The translations under genes and the position numbers were made by a program. A stretch of DNA of 64,000 nucleotides from Thereva unica (lineage: Eukaryota; Arthropoda; Insecta; Diptera; Therevidae): the NCBI GenBank assembly GCA_949987705.1, contig CATLJY010000064.1, positions 121,886-185,885 on the forward strand, in the 5' to 3' direction. Below, piece after piece: positions 1 through 10,754 of the stretch (position 1 is the stretch's first letter; every line of letters begins with the position of its first letter). The notes below the pieces were generated by a model. The model ran no database searches. It saw only the letters and a program-made list of their open reading frames with translations, and was not told the origin of the DNA.

Positions 1-215
1 AACATAATTTGCGTTAATGTGAATCGTCGTCGTCGGCATCTCGTAGTATTCTGAAATTAGATTCGTTATTGTTAATAAATAAGAAAGAAAAGACTGAAAG
101 CATTTGCGAATATTTTGTTATCGAAATCTCTGAAAATATTTGAACCTTTTGTCAAACCTCTCTTCGTTTATTTGTTTATTGAGTCTGAAATCTGATCCTC
201 ACAATCGTATAAAAC
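1..215 (+). other. Upstream flank or leader of BEL/Pao element
   Basis: AT-rich stretch immediately before the BEL/Pao start codon. It is probably the element's untranslated leader or the end of its 5' LTR, but the window starts inside it. I see no clear TG...CA boundary or tRNA-complementary primer site, so the LTR edge cannot be placed. Confidence 0.35.
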
Positions 216-3200
216 ATGGAGTCTCTAATTAGGAAGCAGCTAGCCCAATGGGAGTTGTTACAAAAATGTATTCTAAACGCGAGAAAGAAGCCTAAGGATA
301 GACGAACGCTAAGCTACTATGAGAAAAGGGTGAGCAAATTTGAAGATTTGTTCAATGAATTTCAGCAAAACCATAAGGAAATTCTCATTTTGCAACAATC
401 AGAAGAGGCTGACAAATACAGTGAATGTCCATATTTCGCGGAAGAGTTGTATGACGACGTGGAGGAATTTTTCGTTTCTAACCTGGCTATGTTGGAAGAC
501 TTCCGAAAGAAATTATCGCCTTCGGGATCATCAGAGCAGCTGAAACTGTCCACAACGATGATCGCGAGCTCACCTCGCGAAACCAATACAACAGCAATAA
601 AACTTCCGAAATTGGCTATTGATAAGTTTAGGGGTAATTATACAAAATGGACGACTTTTCATGATCTATTTCAGACAATGATACATGAGAACAGAGGGTA
701 TGCACCGGTGCAGAAATTGCAATATCTTAAACTACTATTGGAAGGAGAACCAGAAAATCTAATACGACATTTGCAAATAACGGATGAAAATTATGAGTCT
801 GCGTGGGCATTATTAAAAGAAAGATACAACAACAAAAGAGTGCTGGTCAATTCTCATTTGGAAATTTTAGTTAATCAACCGATTCTATCAACAGAGACAG
901 CTCACACCATCCGACAGATATTGGATACAACCACAGAGTGTTTGCTAGCTCTCACCAATTTGAAGATTGATGTTTCGACCTGGGATCCACTTATAGTACA
1001 CCTAGTTGTGAAACGACTTCCTTCGTCCACCCATCAGTTGTGGGAGCAAAGTTCAAGTGATCAGAGTGAGTTACCAACATGGAAGGGGTTACAGGACTTT
1101 TTGAAAGCACGGTTCCGGACATTAGAAGCCATTGCCTTGAATGGAGGAAAAGCTAATAAACCATCGAAACCAGATCATCGAAGACCACATGCAAGAACAT
1201 TTCACACCACCACTCAATTTGCCTGCCCAGTGTGTGCACAGCCTCATGGCATAAGACAATGTCCTACATTTTTATCGTACTCTACACAACGGAAAATAGA
1301 ATTCGTCAAAGCAAAGGGATTGTGCATTAATTGTATCGGGTTCGGACATATACTGGCAAATTGTCCCAGTGATGGAAGGTGTCGACAATGTCAGCGTCGC
1401 CATCATTCATTGCTTCATTACAACGGTCAACCTGAAGCGAGAAAACAGTTTACGATGAAGGGAAACAAGTCGAGTGTAACCACGAGCAGTCCAAGTTCTA
1501 ATTTTGTCACGGCTTCAGCTCAGTCCAGTGAGGTTTCAGACACCATAAGTCCAACTAATCTAAACTCATTTATGGTCAACAAACTCCAAACCAACCAGGT
1601 GCTTTTAGTCACTGCATTAATAAGAATAGTCTCTCCAAGCGGTAGGGAACAAATAGTCCGTGCTTTGATTGATCAAGGGTCTCAAACATCATTCATCACC
1701 GAGAAGATACGCCAAGATCTCCAATTAAAACGCGAACGGATTAATGCAAGAATACAAGTGATAGGATACGAGCATTTGGATTCTGCAAGATGGACAACAA
1801 ATTTCATTATCAAACCCTTAAAAGACAACGATTTTAGTGTTAAAGTGACTGGTCTTGTATTACCGAAGCTATCTGATGTCATGCCAACGCACACACTCTC
1901 TCATCAAAACTGGAAACATTTACATCAAATTGATCTCGCAGATCCGGAATATTATCGTCCAGGAAAAATAGATGTGCTTCTAGGAGCAGATGTACATGGA
2001 AAAATAATAATGGATGGATTGATAAAAAGCGTCAACGGAAGCCCCACAGCACAGAAGACGACGTTGGGATGGATCCTCTCAGGAGAATTCAGCGACAAGG
2101 CTCAACCTCCAATCAGGCTACAGAGTTTTCACATTTGTGCTGACCTCAACAACCAATTAAAACGTTTCTGGGAAATTGAGGAGATACCAGAGAACCCTCG
2201 ATTAAGTGAAGAAGAAGTCAAATGTGAAACATTGTTTGAAACAACCACCAAGCGCTTGGCAGACGGTCGATACGAAGTTCAACTACTCATCCAGACAGCT
2301 ACAGCATCTATGCATTTGGGAAAATCAAAAAACATTGCCATATCCAGATTACTTCAAATGGAGAAAAGATTTGCTAAGGACCAAAAGTTGTATGAAGAAT
2401 ATTCGAAGTGCATCAACGAGTATTTGGATTTAGGGCATATGGAGAAAGTAAACTCATCTGAAGACGACAATCATCGGATAGACGGAATGGATGCCTACAC
2501 CTGCACCTATTTACCACATCATGCAGTCTTAAAAGAAACAAGTACTACCACAAAATTGCGGGTCGTTTTTGATGCGTCTAGACCAACTGCTAGCAGAATC
2601 TCTCTAAACGACATGATGCTCAAGGGACCAGTCGTACAGGACGAATTAACTGCAATACTGATGCGATGGCGAAAACATCATATCGCTTTCACTGCTGATG
2701 TGGAAAAAATGTACCGCCAAGTGCGAGTACGAAACGAAGACACGGAATACCAAAGGATAGTCTGGCGATCCGACTCTAATCAACCCATCGAAGAATATAA
2801 ACTGCTGACAGTGACTTTCGGGACGAAAAGTGCTCCATATCTGGCTACAAGGGTGGTAAAGCAACTAGCTCTTGACGAAAAGGAGGCGTATCCTAAAGCT
2901 TCCAACATTGCCTTATCCGATTTCTATGTCGATGACTTGTTGTCCGGAACACAATCCATCGAAGAAGCCATACAGGCACAGCAGCAATTGTTGAAGCTGA
3001 TGAATTCCGGCGGGTTTTCTTTACGAAAATGGGCATCTAACTGCAAGAAAATATTAGTACATTTACCAAAAGAATATTGTGAAACAAACCAATCTTGCGA
3101 AATATCTCTTGATGATGACATTAGGACATTGGGCACATTTTGGAATCCTGGAACCGACATGTTGTCATATACATACACGATGAGTCCTGAGCCAGCAAAA

Positions 3201-5072
3201 TGGACAAAACGCAGTAATTTATCCGAAACTTCCAAATTATTCGATCCTCTAGGTCTCCTCGCACCCATAATAATACGGGCCAAACTCATCATTCAAGCCC
3301 TGTGGCTGAAAGGTTTGGAATGGGATGAGGAGGTTTCACAGGATCTCGCAGGTGAATGGCTAAAATATAAAGAAAACCTGTTAGAAATCGATAATATAAA
3401 AATAAATAGATGGACACATTATAGAAGCACGAACACAAAAACAGAGCTGCATGGATTTTCGGATGCTTCCATAAAAGCATATGCAGCCGCGGTCTATTTG
3501 TGTAGTACCGACGAGCAGGGCAATCGACATTCCACCTTGATAGCTGCCAAATCAAAGGTGGCACCTGTAAAGACGGTGACACTGCCTCGGCTGGAACTAT
3601 GTGCGGCAGCGCTCCTCGCAAAATTAATGAGGTATGTCATAGACGCACTCAAATTGGAGACATCTTATTCAGCATACGCATGGACTGATTCTGAAATAGT
3701 CATCGCCTGGTTACGCGGCCATCCTGCTAAATGGAAAACATTTATTGCAAACAGGGTTTCCCACATCTACGAGATTCTAGGACAAAACATTTGGAGGTAT
3801 GTTCCAACCAAGCAGAATCCTGCAGACTGCGCATCCCGCGGAATGAAACCTGCCGAACTACTCAAACATGACTTGTGGTGGAAAGGACCAACGTGGTTGT
3901 GTCAACCAGAAGAGCAATGGCCGAAAGCAAAATGCACAGTCTCTACAGAGCTTGAACAAAGAAGAGTTACGACCTTGCACCTACATGTTGATAATGACGA
4001 TCTCGAGTCAAGATATTCTTCGTTGACTAAACTCATTCGTGTGACGGCGTATTGCAAGCGATTTGTGTTCAATGCTCAAAGACCTACCTCTCAACGAAGG
4101 AATACATATTTAAAACATGATGAACTTAAAGAAGCGCTGTACTATTGGATCCAACAAATTCAAAGGAGACATTTCCATGATGAAAAAAATTCAATCCAAC
4201 AACAAAAGACAGTACTTCGACAAAGCCGATTAGCGAAACTGTCTCCATTTATTGATGAAGAGGGCATATTGCGAGTCGGAGGTAGATTACGATACTCCGA
4301 CTTACCATTTCAGGAAAAGTTTCCCATAATACTGCCCGATAAATGCCATTTGAGTACGTTAGTCATTAATAAAGTACATCGAGAGACTATGCATGGGGGG
4401 CCACAATTAATGTTGCAAGTTCTCTCCCACAAGTACTGGTTGTTAAATGCCAGAAACACAATTCGTTATCATATCCATAAATGTTTAGTCTGCTATCGAC
4501 AAAGGGCCTCCACACAAACACAACTAATGGGCGATCTTCCTGCCCCAAGATTGCAAGTGTCTCGTCCGTTCTCCCACACTGGCGTGGATTACTGTGGGCC
4601 ATTCGAATTAAAAACACACAAGGGTCGGAACCCCAAAAGGTACAAGGCATACGTTTCACTTTTTGTCTGCATGGTCACCAAAGCGTTACACCTCGAGCTA
4701 GTAACCGATCTAAGCGCGGAAGGATTTATTGCTGCTTTTCGTAGGTTTACATCCAGAAGAGGAATGTGCACCAAGCTGTATTGTGATTGTGGGACAAACT
4801 TCGTGGGTGCAAATCGACTACTCAAAAAACAACAGCAACAGCAACAAAATAAGCTGAACAACGAAATCGGAGCCATTCTCGAAAATGAAGGGGTCAGTTT
4901 TAGTTTCATCCCACCTTCATCTCCTCATTTTGGTGGCCTGTGGGAAGCAGGTGTTAAGTCTACGAAATATCATCTGAAACGAGTCATTGGAAAAACTTTT
5001 TTTTTATGTGAAAGACTAGAGTCACAGGAAACGCCCTTTATACTGTGTCGACAATCTATTTTCTTCATATAG
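216..5072 (+). CDS. BEL/Pao retrotransposon Gag-Pol polyprotein, C-terminus lost
   Basis: A single 1,618-residue frame starting at an ATG encodes Gag and Pol of a BEL/Pao LTR retrotransposon, a family that copies itself through an RNA intermediate. Domains in order: helical Gag N-terminus; DUF1759-type Gag region (about residues 130-300); a Cys/His cluster (about 336-400: CPVC, CINCIGFGH, CRQC); a DUF1758-type aspartic protease with DQGSQTSFI (about 480); reverse transcriptase with YVDD in FYVDDLLSG (about 904); RNase H with FSDAS (about 1080); integrase with an HHCC-like region (about 1390-1430) and core motifs VDYCGP, CDCGTNF and GLWEAGVKS. Homology stops after HLKRVIG (near 4996, just before a run of T). 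The remaining residues are unrelated, so the integrase tail and DUF5641-like end are missing. No flanking LTRs are visible. The element is probably dead although most of the frame is open. Confidence 0.9.
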   Translation: MESLIRKQLAQWELLQKCILNARKKPKDRRTLSYYEKRVSKFEDLFNEFQQNHKEILILQQSEEADKYSECPYFAEELYDDVEEFFVSNLAMLEDFRKKLSPSGSSEQLKLSTTMIASSPRETNTTAIKLPKLAIDKFRGNYTKWTTFHDLFQTMIHENRGYAPVQKLQYLKLLLEGEPENLIRHLQITDENYESAWALLKERYNNKRVLVNSHLEILVNQPILSTETAHTIRQILDTTTECLLALTNLKIDVSTWDPLIVHLVVKRLPSSTHQLWEQSSSDQSELPTWKGLQDFLKARFRTLEAIALNGGKANKPSKPDHRRPHARTFHTTTQFACPVCAQPHGIRQCPTFLSYSTQRKIEFVKAKGLCINCIGFGHILANCPSDGRCRQCQRRHHSLLHYNGQPEARKQFTMKGNKSSVTTSSPSSNFVTASAQSSEVSDTISPTNLNSFMVNKLQTNQVLLVTALIRIVSPSGREQIVRALIDQGSQTSFITEKIRQDLQLKRERINARIQVIGYEHLDSARWTTNFIIKPLKDNDFSVKVTGLVLPKLSDVMPTHTLSHQNWKHLHQIDLADPEYYRPGKIDVLLGADVHGKIIMDGLIKSVNGSPTAQKTTLGWILSGEFSDKAQPPIRLQSFHICADLNNQLKRFWEIEEIPENPRLSEEEVKCETLFETTTKRLADGRYEVQLLIQTATASMHLGKSKNIAISRLLQMEKRFAKDQKLYEEYSKCINEYLDLGHMEKVNSSEDDNHRIDGMDAYTCTYLPHHAVLKETSTTTKLRVVFDASRPTASRISLNDMMLKGPVVQDELTAILMRWRKHHIAFTADVEKMYRQVRVRNEDTEYQRIVWRSDSNQPIEEYKLLTVTFGTKSAPYLATRVVKQLALDEKEAYPKASNIALSDFYVDDLLSGTQSIEEAIQAQQQLLKLMNSGGFSLRKWASNCKKILVHLPKEYCETNQSCEISLDDDIRTLGTFWNPGTDMLSYTYTMSPEPAKWTKRSNLSETSKLFDPLGLLAPIIIRAKLIIQALWLKGLEWDEEVSQDLAGEWLKYKENLLEIDNIKINRWTHYRSTNTKTELHGFSDASIKAYAAAVYLCSTDEQGNRHSTLIAAKSKVAPVKTVTLPRLELCAAALLAKLMRYVIDALKLETSYSAYAWTDSEIVIAWLRGHPAKWKTFIANRVSHIYEILGQNIWRYVPTKQNPADCASRGMKPAELLKHDLWWKGPTWLCQPEEQWPKAKCTVSTELEQRRVTTLHLHVDNDDLESRYSSLTKLIRVTAYCKRFVFNAQRPTSQRRNTYLKHDELKEALYYWIQQIQRRHFHDEKNSIQQQKTVLRQSRLAKLSPFIDEEGILRVGGRLRYSDLPFQEKFPIILPDKCHLSTLVINKVHRETMHGGPQLMLQVLSHKYWLLNARNTIRYHIHKCLVCYRQRASTQTQLMGDLPAPRLQVSRPFSHTGVDYCGPFELKTHKGRNPKRYKAYVSLFVCMVTKALHLELVTDLSAEGFIAAFRRFTSRRGMCTKLYCDCGTNFVGANRLLKKQQQQQQNKLNNEIGAILENEGVSFSFIPPSSPHFGGLWEAGVKSTKYHLKRVIGKTFFLCERLESQETPFILCRQSIFFI

Positions 5073-5696
5073 AGTGCAATGTCGAACAGCAGCTCTAGCC
5101 GGGGAAGAAAGGAGCTGTCACAACCTACCCGCGATATTTTTTAGTCCACCTACTTCCAACCATTACTGTCGCGACTTTGACATCGGGCCATCGAGAAACA
5201 ACTCGCTGGAGTGTTATGCCTCCTGAAACGAGTTGGATCTCATCAACCAACCGATGACATGCGCTTTTTTGGTGGAGCGGGGAAGGGCTAAGGAAGGCTA
5301 TGACAGAAGGGATCAGGAATGTAAAGAGGGAAGAAGAAAGAAGGAAAGTTACGTGGGTGGGAAAGTGGAAAAGGCGAAGAACCAAGGGCAAGAGGGCGTT
5401 CCGTTCATGATAAAGAATTGCTTTTTTCTAATTTTTTAACATTTTCAGTTATTTTTTTATTTCTGTTAAAAGATAATTTGCAGCAGAAGAAAATCAGAGC
5501 AAACAGCTATCGGAAACACACTGTTTAGCTGATTTTTTGGTTTTTTATTACAAAAAACATGTCGAAAGGGAAGAAAAATATTAAATTAAAGAGATAATCT
5601 TTTAAATTAAGAAAAGGAAAAAAATATTTTTTTATAATTTTATACGACCGCATCTTTCGCACTAGGGGTCACCAATATGACGATATGACTCGTCGT
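5073..5696. other. Gene-free decayed repeat sequence
   Basis: No supportable gene. On the minus strand, positions 5665-5674 read TGGTGACCCC, like the tRNA-Trp primer site seen intact at 34869-34881. The adjoining bases (TCATAT on the LTR side) also match that element, so this is probably an LTR/primer-site relic. The remainder is A/T-rich and unassigned. Confidence 0.4.
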
Positions 5697-5699
5697 TTA

Positions 5700-5840
5700 T
5701 ACCCAGAACACACCAACACTCTTAATCTTTATTATGACGTCAGAATGACGTAGACTGCATTTTATTTCCATATCTTTTGTATGGTTCTACGTCATTTTGA
5801 CGTCATAATCAAGATTAAGAGTGCTGGTGTGTCCTGGGTA
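5700..5840. mobile_element. Small hairpin MITE, 141 bp, 3-bp duplication TTA
   Basis: Two 54-bp arms (5700-5753 and 5787-5840) are reverse complements with about four mismatches, separated by a 33-bp AT-rich loop. The ends read TACCCAG...CTGGGTA. TTA flanks both sides (5697-5699 and 5841-5843). A 3-bp TWA duplication is typical of PIF/Harbinger-type elements, but the element is too short to carry a transposase, so that assignment is only suggestive. Each arm contains a TGACGTCA-like palindrome. Confidence 0.75.
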
Positions 5841-5843
5841 TTA

Positions 5844-7311
5844 GTTTCTATTGTTTATTAACAGCATTTGTTCATATTATATAGTATACTAGCAAAAACC
5901 CGCGTATGTCGCAACGCCTTTTAATAAAACAAAATTATGTGTGCATCCGGAATAAGAAAAGGGTATGGACATGCAAGACATGACTTTGGATATATAAAAA
6001 ACTTTAGAGTTGACTATAAAAATATGTTACCTACCTACAACTTAAAAAATTCGAGGTTAACCATCGGAAATCTTTTATACTACGTGCACAACAGATACCT
6101 AGCCAATTTTATTCAGAATATGTCTTGTGCGCGTAGATTTTGACGTTCTCAGATAATTGGCACCCTGAACTTGCACCATGGCGAACATGGCTTGAGACGA
6201 AGATTGCCAACATTTTAAGACGATACTACTGATTTGATCCTAAAAAGGACAGTTGATGCTTCCCGTTTTCGTGTTTCGTCGATTCCGGCCATACGTTTGA
6301 TTATAAACGATGTTAGATGTTTCACTTGTAAATATTGCAAAAAAGTTTTCATTCAACATGATTTTTTACTTTTTAGTTCATTTTTAAACAAAAGCATATT
6401 TTTAAGTTTTTTAAACTATATTTTTAACTAGCTGGAACCCGGTGCGCCTCGCTGCACAAATAAGCCAATAGTATGGCGTGCGCCAAAACAATTGGGAATC
6501 TCAAAATCGATGGGCACTGAGAGTCTCAAATCCCGGGATGCAAGTACATTCGTAAAGAAAAGTGTAACTCCGTTCGTTTAAAAACCCAAATCACTTGCTC
6601 ATTTATATCCCTAATCACAATTCAGCGGTCTCACTGCCACTTTTGTCGTGGTCAGATGCTATGAGGGAGTGTTTTTGCCCGTAAATGAATTTCGAAGAAG
6701 AAATTACAATGCACGTCCGCTTGAACTTTATCCATACACGAAATTTTAATGAGGTGAAATTGTCAGTTCGCCGCCTGTGTTTATATTTCCAATTCTTTTG
6801 GTACGCGCTATAGCTTCCGTTTATTTTGCAGTTGAGGTGATAAGAATTTTAAAGTACAGTAGGAGCCACTTTCGTATTTTTGATTCCGAATAATATCGAT
6901 GCTATCGATTGAAATTTCGCTATTTGAAACGACCAAAAGTTGGTTTTTTCAATACTGTTCCATAGATGTGATGCTTTCAAGCATGCATCCGTTCAGCTCA
7001 TTTGCAAGCTTTGATCGAAGTATACCAGGCAAAGTTGAACAAGTAGTGTCAGAGCGCCTACCATGGATTAGGTTTTCCTCGGAAATCTTGAAAAGCCCTG
7101 TCATGCGCTTCGACCTATTTCTTATAGGCCATGGTGCGTTCGCTCCAAAATAATAATTTTGCACGGATGTGGCAATACGGGAGTTTTTACTGATGTTACA
7201 TGTAGGTGTTTCTCTCTGGTTCAAATTCAATAGGAACTTGGGTGCTCAATACACTAAACATCCACCATCAAGTAGCGTTGATGCAATTCCCGATGATGTC
7301 ACACTTCACAC
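5844..7311. repeat. Gene-free region with RTE/SINE-like head segments
   Basis: No convincing coding region. Segments starting near 5888 (CTAGCAAAAACCCGCG...) and 6429 (CTAGCTGGAACCCGGTGCG...) resemble the heads of short non-autonomous elements whose tails end in TTTATAATATTAGTAAGAT. A related head follows at about 7969. The boundaries are too decayed to define single insertions. Confidence 0.35.
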
Positions 7312-8293
7312 TATGAATGGAGACAGTTAATACGTTCAATAAGCAACGTTTGGCAACATTGGGCGAACTTTTCAAACATTTAACGGCATGATAAAGAGTA
7401 ATTTTTCCGTAAGAAATATGAAAAAAAATATGTCCCATGCCAAATTATTGTATGTTGAAAAATCAAGCACCTTGAAATCTATGCAAATTTCCAGGTACCA
7501 TAGCTCAAAAAGAAAAAGCGACGAACATCTGATTATTGAATTTGTCGTCTTTTTGGCCGACATATTTTTTATAGGCACATGCAGCCGAAGTTACTTCAAT
7601 CCAAGTTCAGAGAACCGCGTCCTTCGCGATAAATCTGATTTTTTCAACAAAATTGTACGGCAACTATCCGTAAATAAACTCCGATCGATCTGAAACTTTG
7701 GAAATCGTATTTTTATCGGAAAAAAACCAAAACAAAATGGATCTGACTTCTTTAGCAGAAATTTGAAGAGTACCTCCCATACAAAAGTTTCAGATTTTTC
7801 TATATCAGTACACTACAGCTACCCGAAGGTTTCGAGATAGCCTATATGTTATTCTGAAGTATGAGCTATATTATTGTAAAGTTTCATTAAAATCTATTCA
7901 GTAGTTTTTGCGTGAAAGAGTAACAAAGATCCATACAAACATTCGCGTTTATAATATTAGTAAGATAGCCTATAGCAAAAAACCTGTGTGCGTTGCAAGG
8001 CTTTTAAATAAAAAAAAATTATGTGTGCGTTGTACGCGGTAGGAAAAAAAACAATAAATCTGGAAAAAAATTCCCTCTTCCCAATCTTATCGGTGATTCA
8101 ATTAGAACAGCGTTATGTATTCAAGTAGATGCATCTAAACATGTAACTTCTCGGTGAATTGGAATTTTAACTTTCTCTTTTCGGTTAGCCGTTACACTGC
8201 TCCCTTCTTACTCAGTATTCGTCCCGAACACAGCTTCCTCCAGGTCCCGTTTTTTCCGATCGAACTTTTTGGAAGCGATAGATGACATCGTTT
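7312..8293 (+). repeat. Dispersed repeat, copy 1 (second copy at 60033)
   Basis: About 980 bp that recurs near-identically at 60033-61016, differing by a few substitutions and short indels. Near 7835-7968 it contains a tail-like segment ending TTTATAATATTAGTAAGAT, the style of 3' end seen on RTE-type non-LTR elements and their derivatives. No protein can be supported. The left edge of the shared block is TATGAATGG and the right edge is CATCGTTT. Confidence 0.7.
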
Positions 8294-8429
8294 AACCTCG
8301 TGATGACAATGTAGGGGCGCACAAATTTGCAAACTTCGACTCTTTCTACCGTTTTTACTGTTTCTATACTGGTTAGAGGGAATTTTAGAAATTTACTACA
8401 TTTCAGAATGTGGCTTGGGAAAATTCGTG

Positions 8430-8925
8430 CGTCATATTGGACCCGCAATTTTGAATTTATAAGCTTTGATCATAAATTCGTTGTTTGCCCTAAAAGCCCC
8501 CAGATACCGATTTTCATTGCAATCGGAATACAATTGGAAAAATTCGTCGGCCATATTGGCGCGGCCATTTTGAATTTATAAGTTTTGATCATAAATTCGT
8601 TATTTGCAACCTTAGAAACCCCTAGATATTCACTTTCATTGGAATCGGAATACAATTGGAAAAATTCGTCCGCCATTTTGAATTTATAAGTTTTGATCAT
8701 AAATTCGTTATTTGCAACCTTAAAATCCGCCAGATTTCGATTTTCATTGGAATCGGAACACAATTGGCAAATTCGTCGGCCATATTGGCACGGCCATTTT
8801 GAATTTATAAGTTTTGACCACAAATTCGTTATTAGCGACCTTAAAAACCTCTATATACCAACTTTCATTGAAATCGGAACACAATTTGCGTGGCCATTTT
8901 GAGTTTTCGGCGGCCATGTTGAATT
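8430..8925. repeat. Tandem array, four units of about 108-121 bp
   Basis: Four degenerate direct repeats. The anchor TGAATTTATAAG followed by TTTGATCATAAATTCGTT-like sequence begins at 8452, 8571, 8679 and 8800. Each unit also contains GGAATCGGAA...CAATTGG and GGCCATTTTGA. An open minus-strand frame across it only mirrors the repetition and is not a gene. The array lies between the two RTE-like tails at 7.9 and 9.0 kb. Confidence 0.85.
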
Positions 8926-8934
8926 TTTTTATAA

Positions 8935-9066
8935 ATTATAGCCTATATGTTATTCTGATATATGAGCTATATTATTGTAAAGTTTCATTAAAATCCATTC
9001 AGTAGTTTTTGCGTGAAAGAATAACAAACATACATACAAACATTCACGTTTATAATATTAGTAAGA
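8935..9066 (+). repeat. RTE-like 3' tail, second occurrence
   Basis: This closely matches the segment at about 7835-7968 (GTTATTCTG..., TTTTTGCGTGAAAGA, TTTATAATATTAGTAAGAT). It marks the 3' end of the unit that includes the tandem array and abuts the broken copia reverse transcriptase at 9067. That suggests the unit inserted into, or replaced the end of, the copia element. Confidence 0.55.
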
Positions 9067-9421
9067 TGATGCACTAACAAATCAAATTGATTAGCAAATG
9101 CCATTATGTCCCGAAAACTTGCTATTGTAGCAACAGGAGCAAATGTTTCGTCGTAATCTACTAAATATTCTTTGCTCCACGTGCAACAAGACGAGCTTTA
9201 TATTTAATAGGGTTTCCGAAATCGTTATTTTTAATTGCAAACACCCACTTACAGTCAACGATATTTTTATTTATGGGTTTTGTTACTAATGACCAAGTAT
9301 TGTTAACTTTAAGTGATTTTAATTCATCTTCAATTTCTTGTTTCCATAATTCCCTATCATCTCTACTTTCAATTTCTTGAAATGAGTTTGGAATTCTACA
9401 AACAATAGATTGTGCACACAT
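9067..9421 (-). pseudogene. Copia reverse transcriptase, N-terminal fragment
   Basis: It reads SIVCRIPNSF..., then WKQEIEDELKSL, NNTWSLV, DCKWVFAIK and KARLVARG, the conserved start of the copia-type reverse transcriptase (RVT_2). After a frameshift near 9160 it continues as DYDETFAPVA, so homology extends to about 9067. The catalytic YVDD region is absent. Confidence 0.85.
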
Positions 9422-9589
9422 TAAATAATCTTCTAATGAATTATTTTCGTGATAACTTATAGGTGGGCACTATCATTCCTCCTGAGTTGAAATTGTTCCC
9501 CAATTTTATTTTTATTGCTTTGAGGTGTTGACTTATTGTACTTATCTGCTTCAGTTACAGATTTATTTGATCCAAGATCTAATTTCGGT

Positions 9590-9865
9590 TTATTTACTAG
9601 AACTCTCTTCTTCTACAGATTTTAACTTATCTGATTTATCATTATCAGACTTATTATTTTCGAAATTATCTGATTTATCATGACTACCAGATTTAAGAAG
9701 CTCTGTTACTGATTTTGACAGAATGTCAGATGCATCAGTTTTATTATGGGCATTTTCAGAATTAACCCTTTCTAAGCTAATACTAGGCCTTGATATTAAA
9801 TAATTTGTTTCAACAAATATTACGTCTCTAACTATAACAAAATTTTCGGCCTCCACATCCCACAC
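9590..9865 (-). pseudogene. Copia integrase-RT linker fragment
   Basis: A 91-residue acidic, Ser/Asp/Lys-rich segment between the integrase and reverse transcriptase pieces. The start (WDVEAENFVIVRDVIF) matches the short post-integrase motif of copia polyproteins. The rest is a low-complexity linker (KSDN repeats). It is assigned by position more than by sequence. Confidence 0.6.
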
Positions 9866-9949
9866 TTTATAGCCATTTGGCTGATATCCAACTAATATAG
9901 CTTTCCAGGATTTTTTATCAAATTTTGTCTTCCTGGTTTTATTGTGAAC

Positions 9950-10243
9950 TTAAATTGTAGAACCAAAAATTCTCAAATATCTTATTTGTGGCTTTTTACC
10001 GTGCCACAACTCGTAAGGCGTTTTATCTTGTTTTAAGGCTTTTGTAGGAGTCAAATTAATTAAATATATTGCTGTAAGAACAGCTTCACCCCAAAACGAT
10101 TTATCTAATTTAGCACCGTCTATCATTGTACGAGCCTTTTCTGTTATGGTTCTTACCATGCGTTCTGAAACACCATTTAATTGTTGGGTTCGTAGAACAG
10201 TTACATGATAACTAATACCTTTTTGTGTACAATAGTCTTTCAT
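9950..10243 (-). pseudogene. Copia integrase, C-terminal half
   Basis: The motifs LRTQQLNGVSERMVRTITEKAR, FWGEAVLTAIYLIN and PYELWHGKKP are the end of a copia integrase core, including the catalytic Glu region (NGVSER). The expected upstream piece lies at 10316-10597, with a frame break between the two. Confidence 0.9.
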
Positions 10244-10315
10244 TTCATTTGGTAGATATTCCCTACCGTTATCGCAATATAAATTTACTACTTTTAAATT
10301 AAAATGAGTTTCACT

Positions 10316-10597
10316 TTATGAAATAAAATCTTTAAACATAGAAAATACATCCGATTTGTAAGTGATTAAGTATGTGACGCAATAATGAGTAAATTCATCA
10401 ACAAAAATCACAAAATAATTTTTAGTGTTTAATGTTGAAGGAGTGATCGGACCACAGATATCCAAATGAACTATAAACAATGGTCTCTTTATATAACTTT
10501 TATCTTTATTTTTACTGAATGGCAATTGGGCTTGTTTACCATTTATACAAGCTTCGCATAATTCATCACTAGGCCTAATTTTATCAATCTGATTCAT
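10316..10597 (-). pseudogene. Copia integrase, N-terminal half
   Basis: This contains CEACINGKQAQLPF (end of the zinc-binding region) and then HLDICGPI and FVDEFTHYC, which hold the first integrase aspartates of the copia family. It ends before the second catalytic region. Confidence 0.9.
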
Positions 10598-10599
10598 AT

Positions 10600-10754
10600 C
10601 ATCGACGATCGACCATTTGTTTATATTTTATTTCTAAAAACTTGGACTTGACTATGTGACCTAAACGTTGATGCCATAAAAAATAATTATTTTTCATAGC
10701 ACTGCAAATTCTAACATTTGGGGTTACTTTATTAATTTTAATTTCAAAAACAAC
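10600..10754 (-). pseudogene. Copia GAG-pre-integrase fragment
   Basis: It includes FLWHQRLGH, the signature of the copia GAG-pre-integrase domain, preceded by FEIKINKVTPNVRICSA. When the 722-bp insertion and one duplicated AACAAC are ignored, the protease piece joins this segment in frame (NLIVV then FEIK). This shows both were one gene. Confidence 0.85.

Noticed and set aside
5125..5439. Short frames after the BEL/Pao element
   Set aside because: Low complexity (Lys/Glu/Arg-rich or its complement), with no homology recognised and no start context.
8470..8823. A 117-residue repetitive minus-strand protein
   Set aside because: It only reflects the 108-121 bp tandem units being a near-multiple of three. 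There is no recognisable domain and the frame breaks with unit length.
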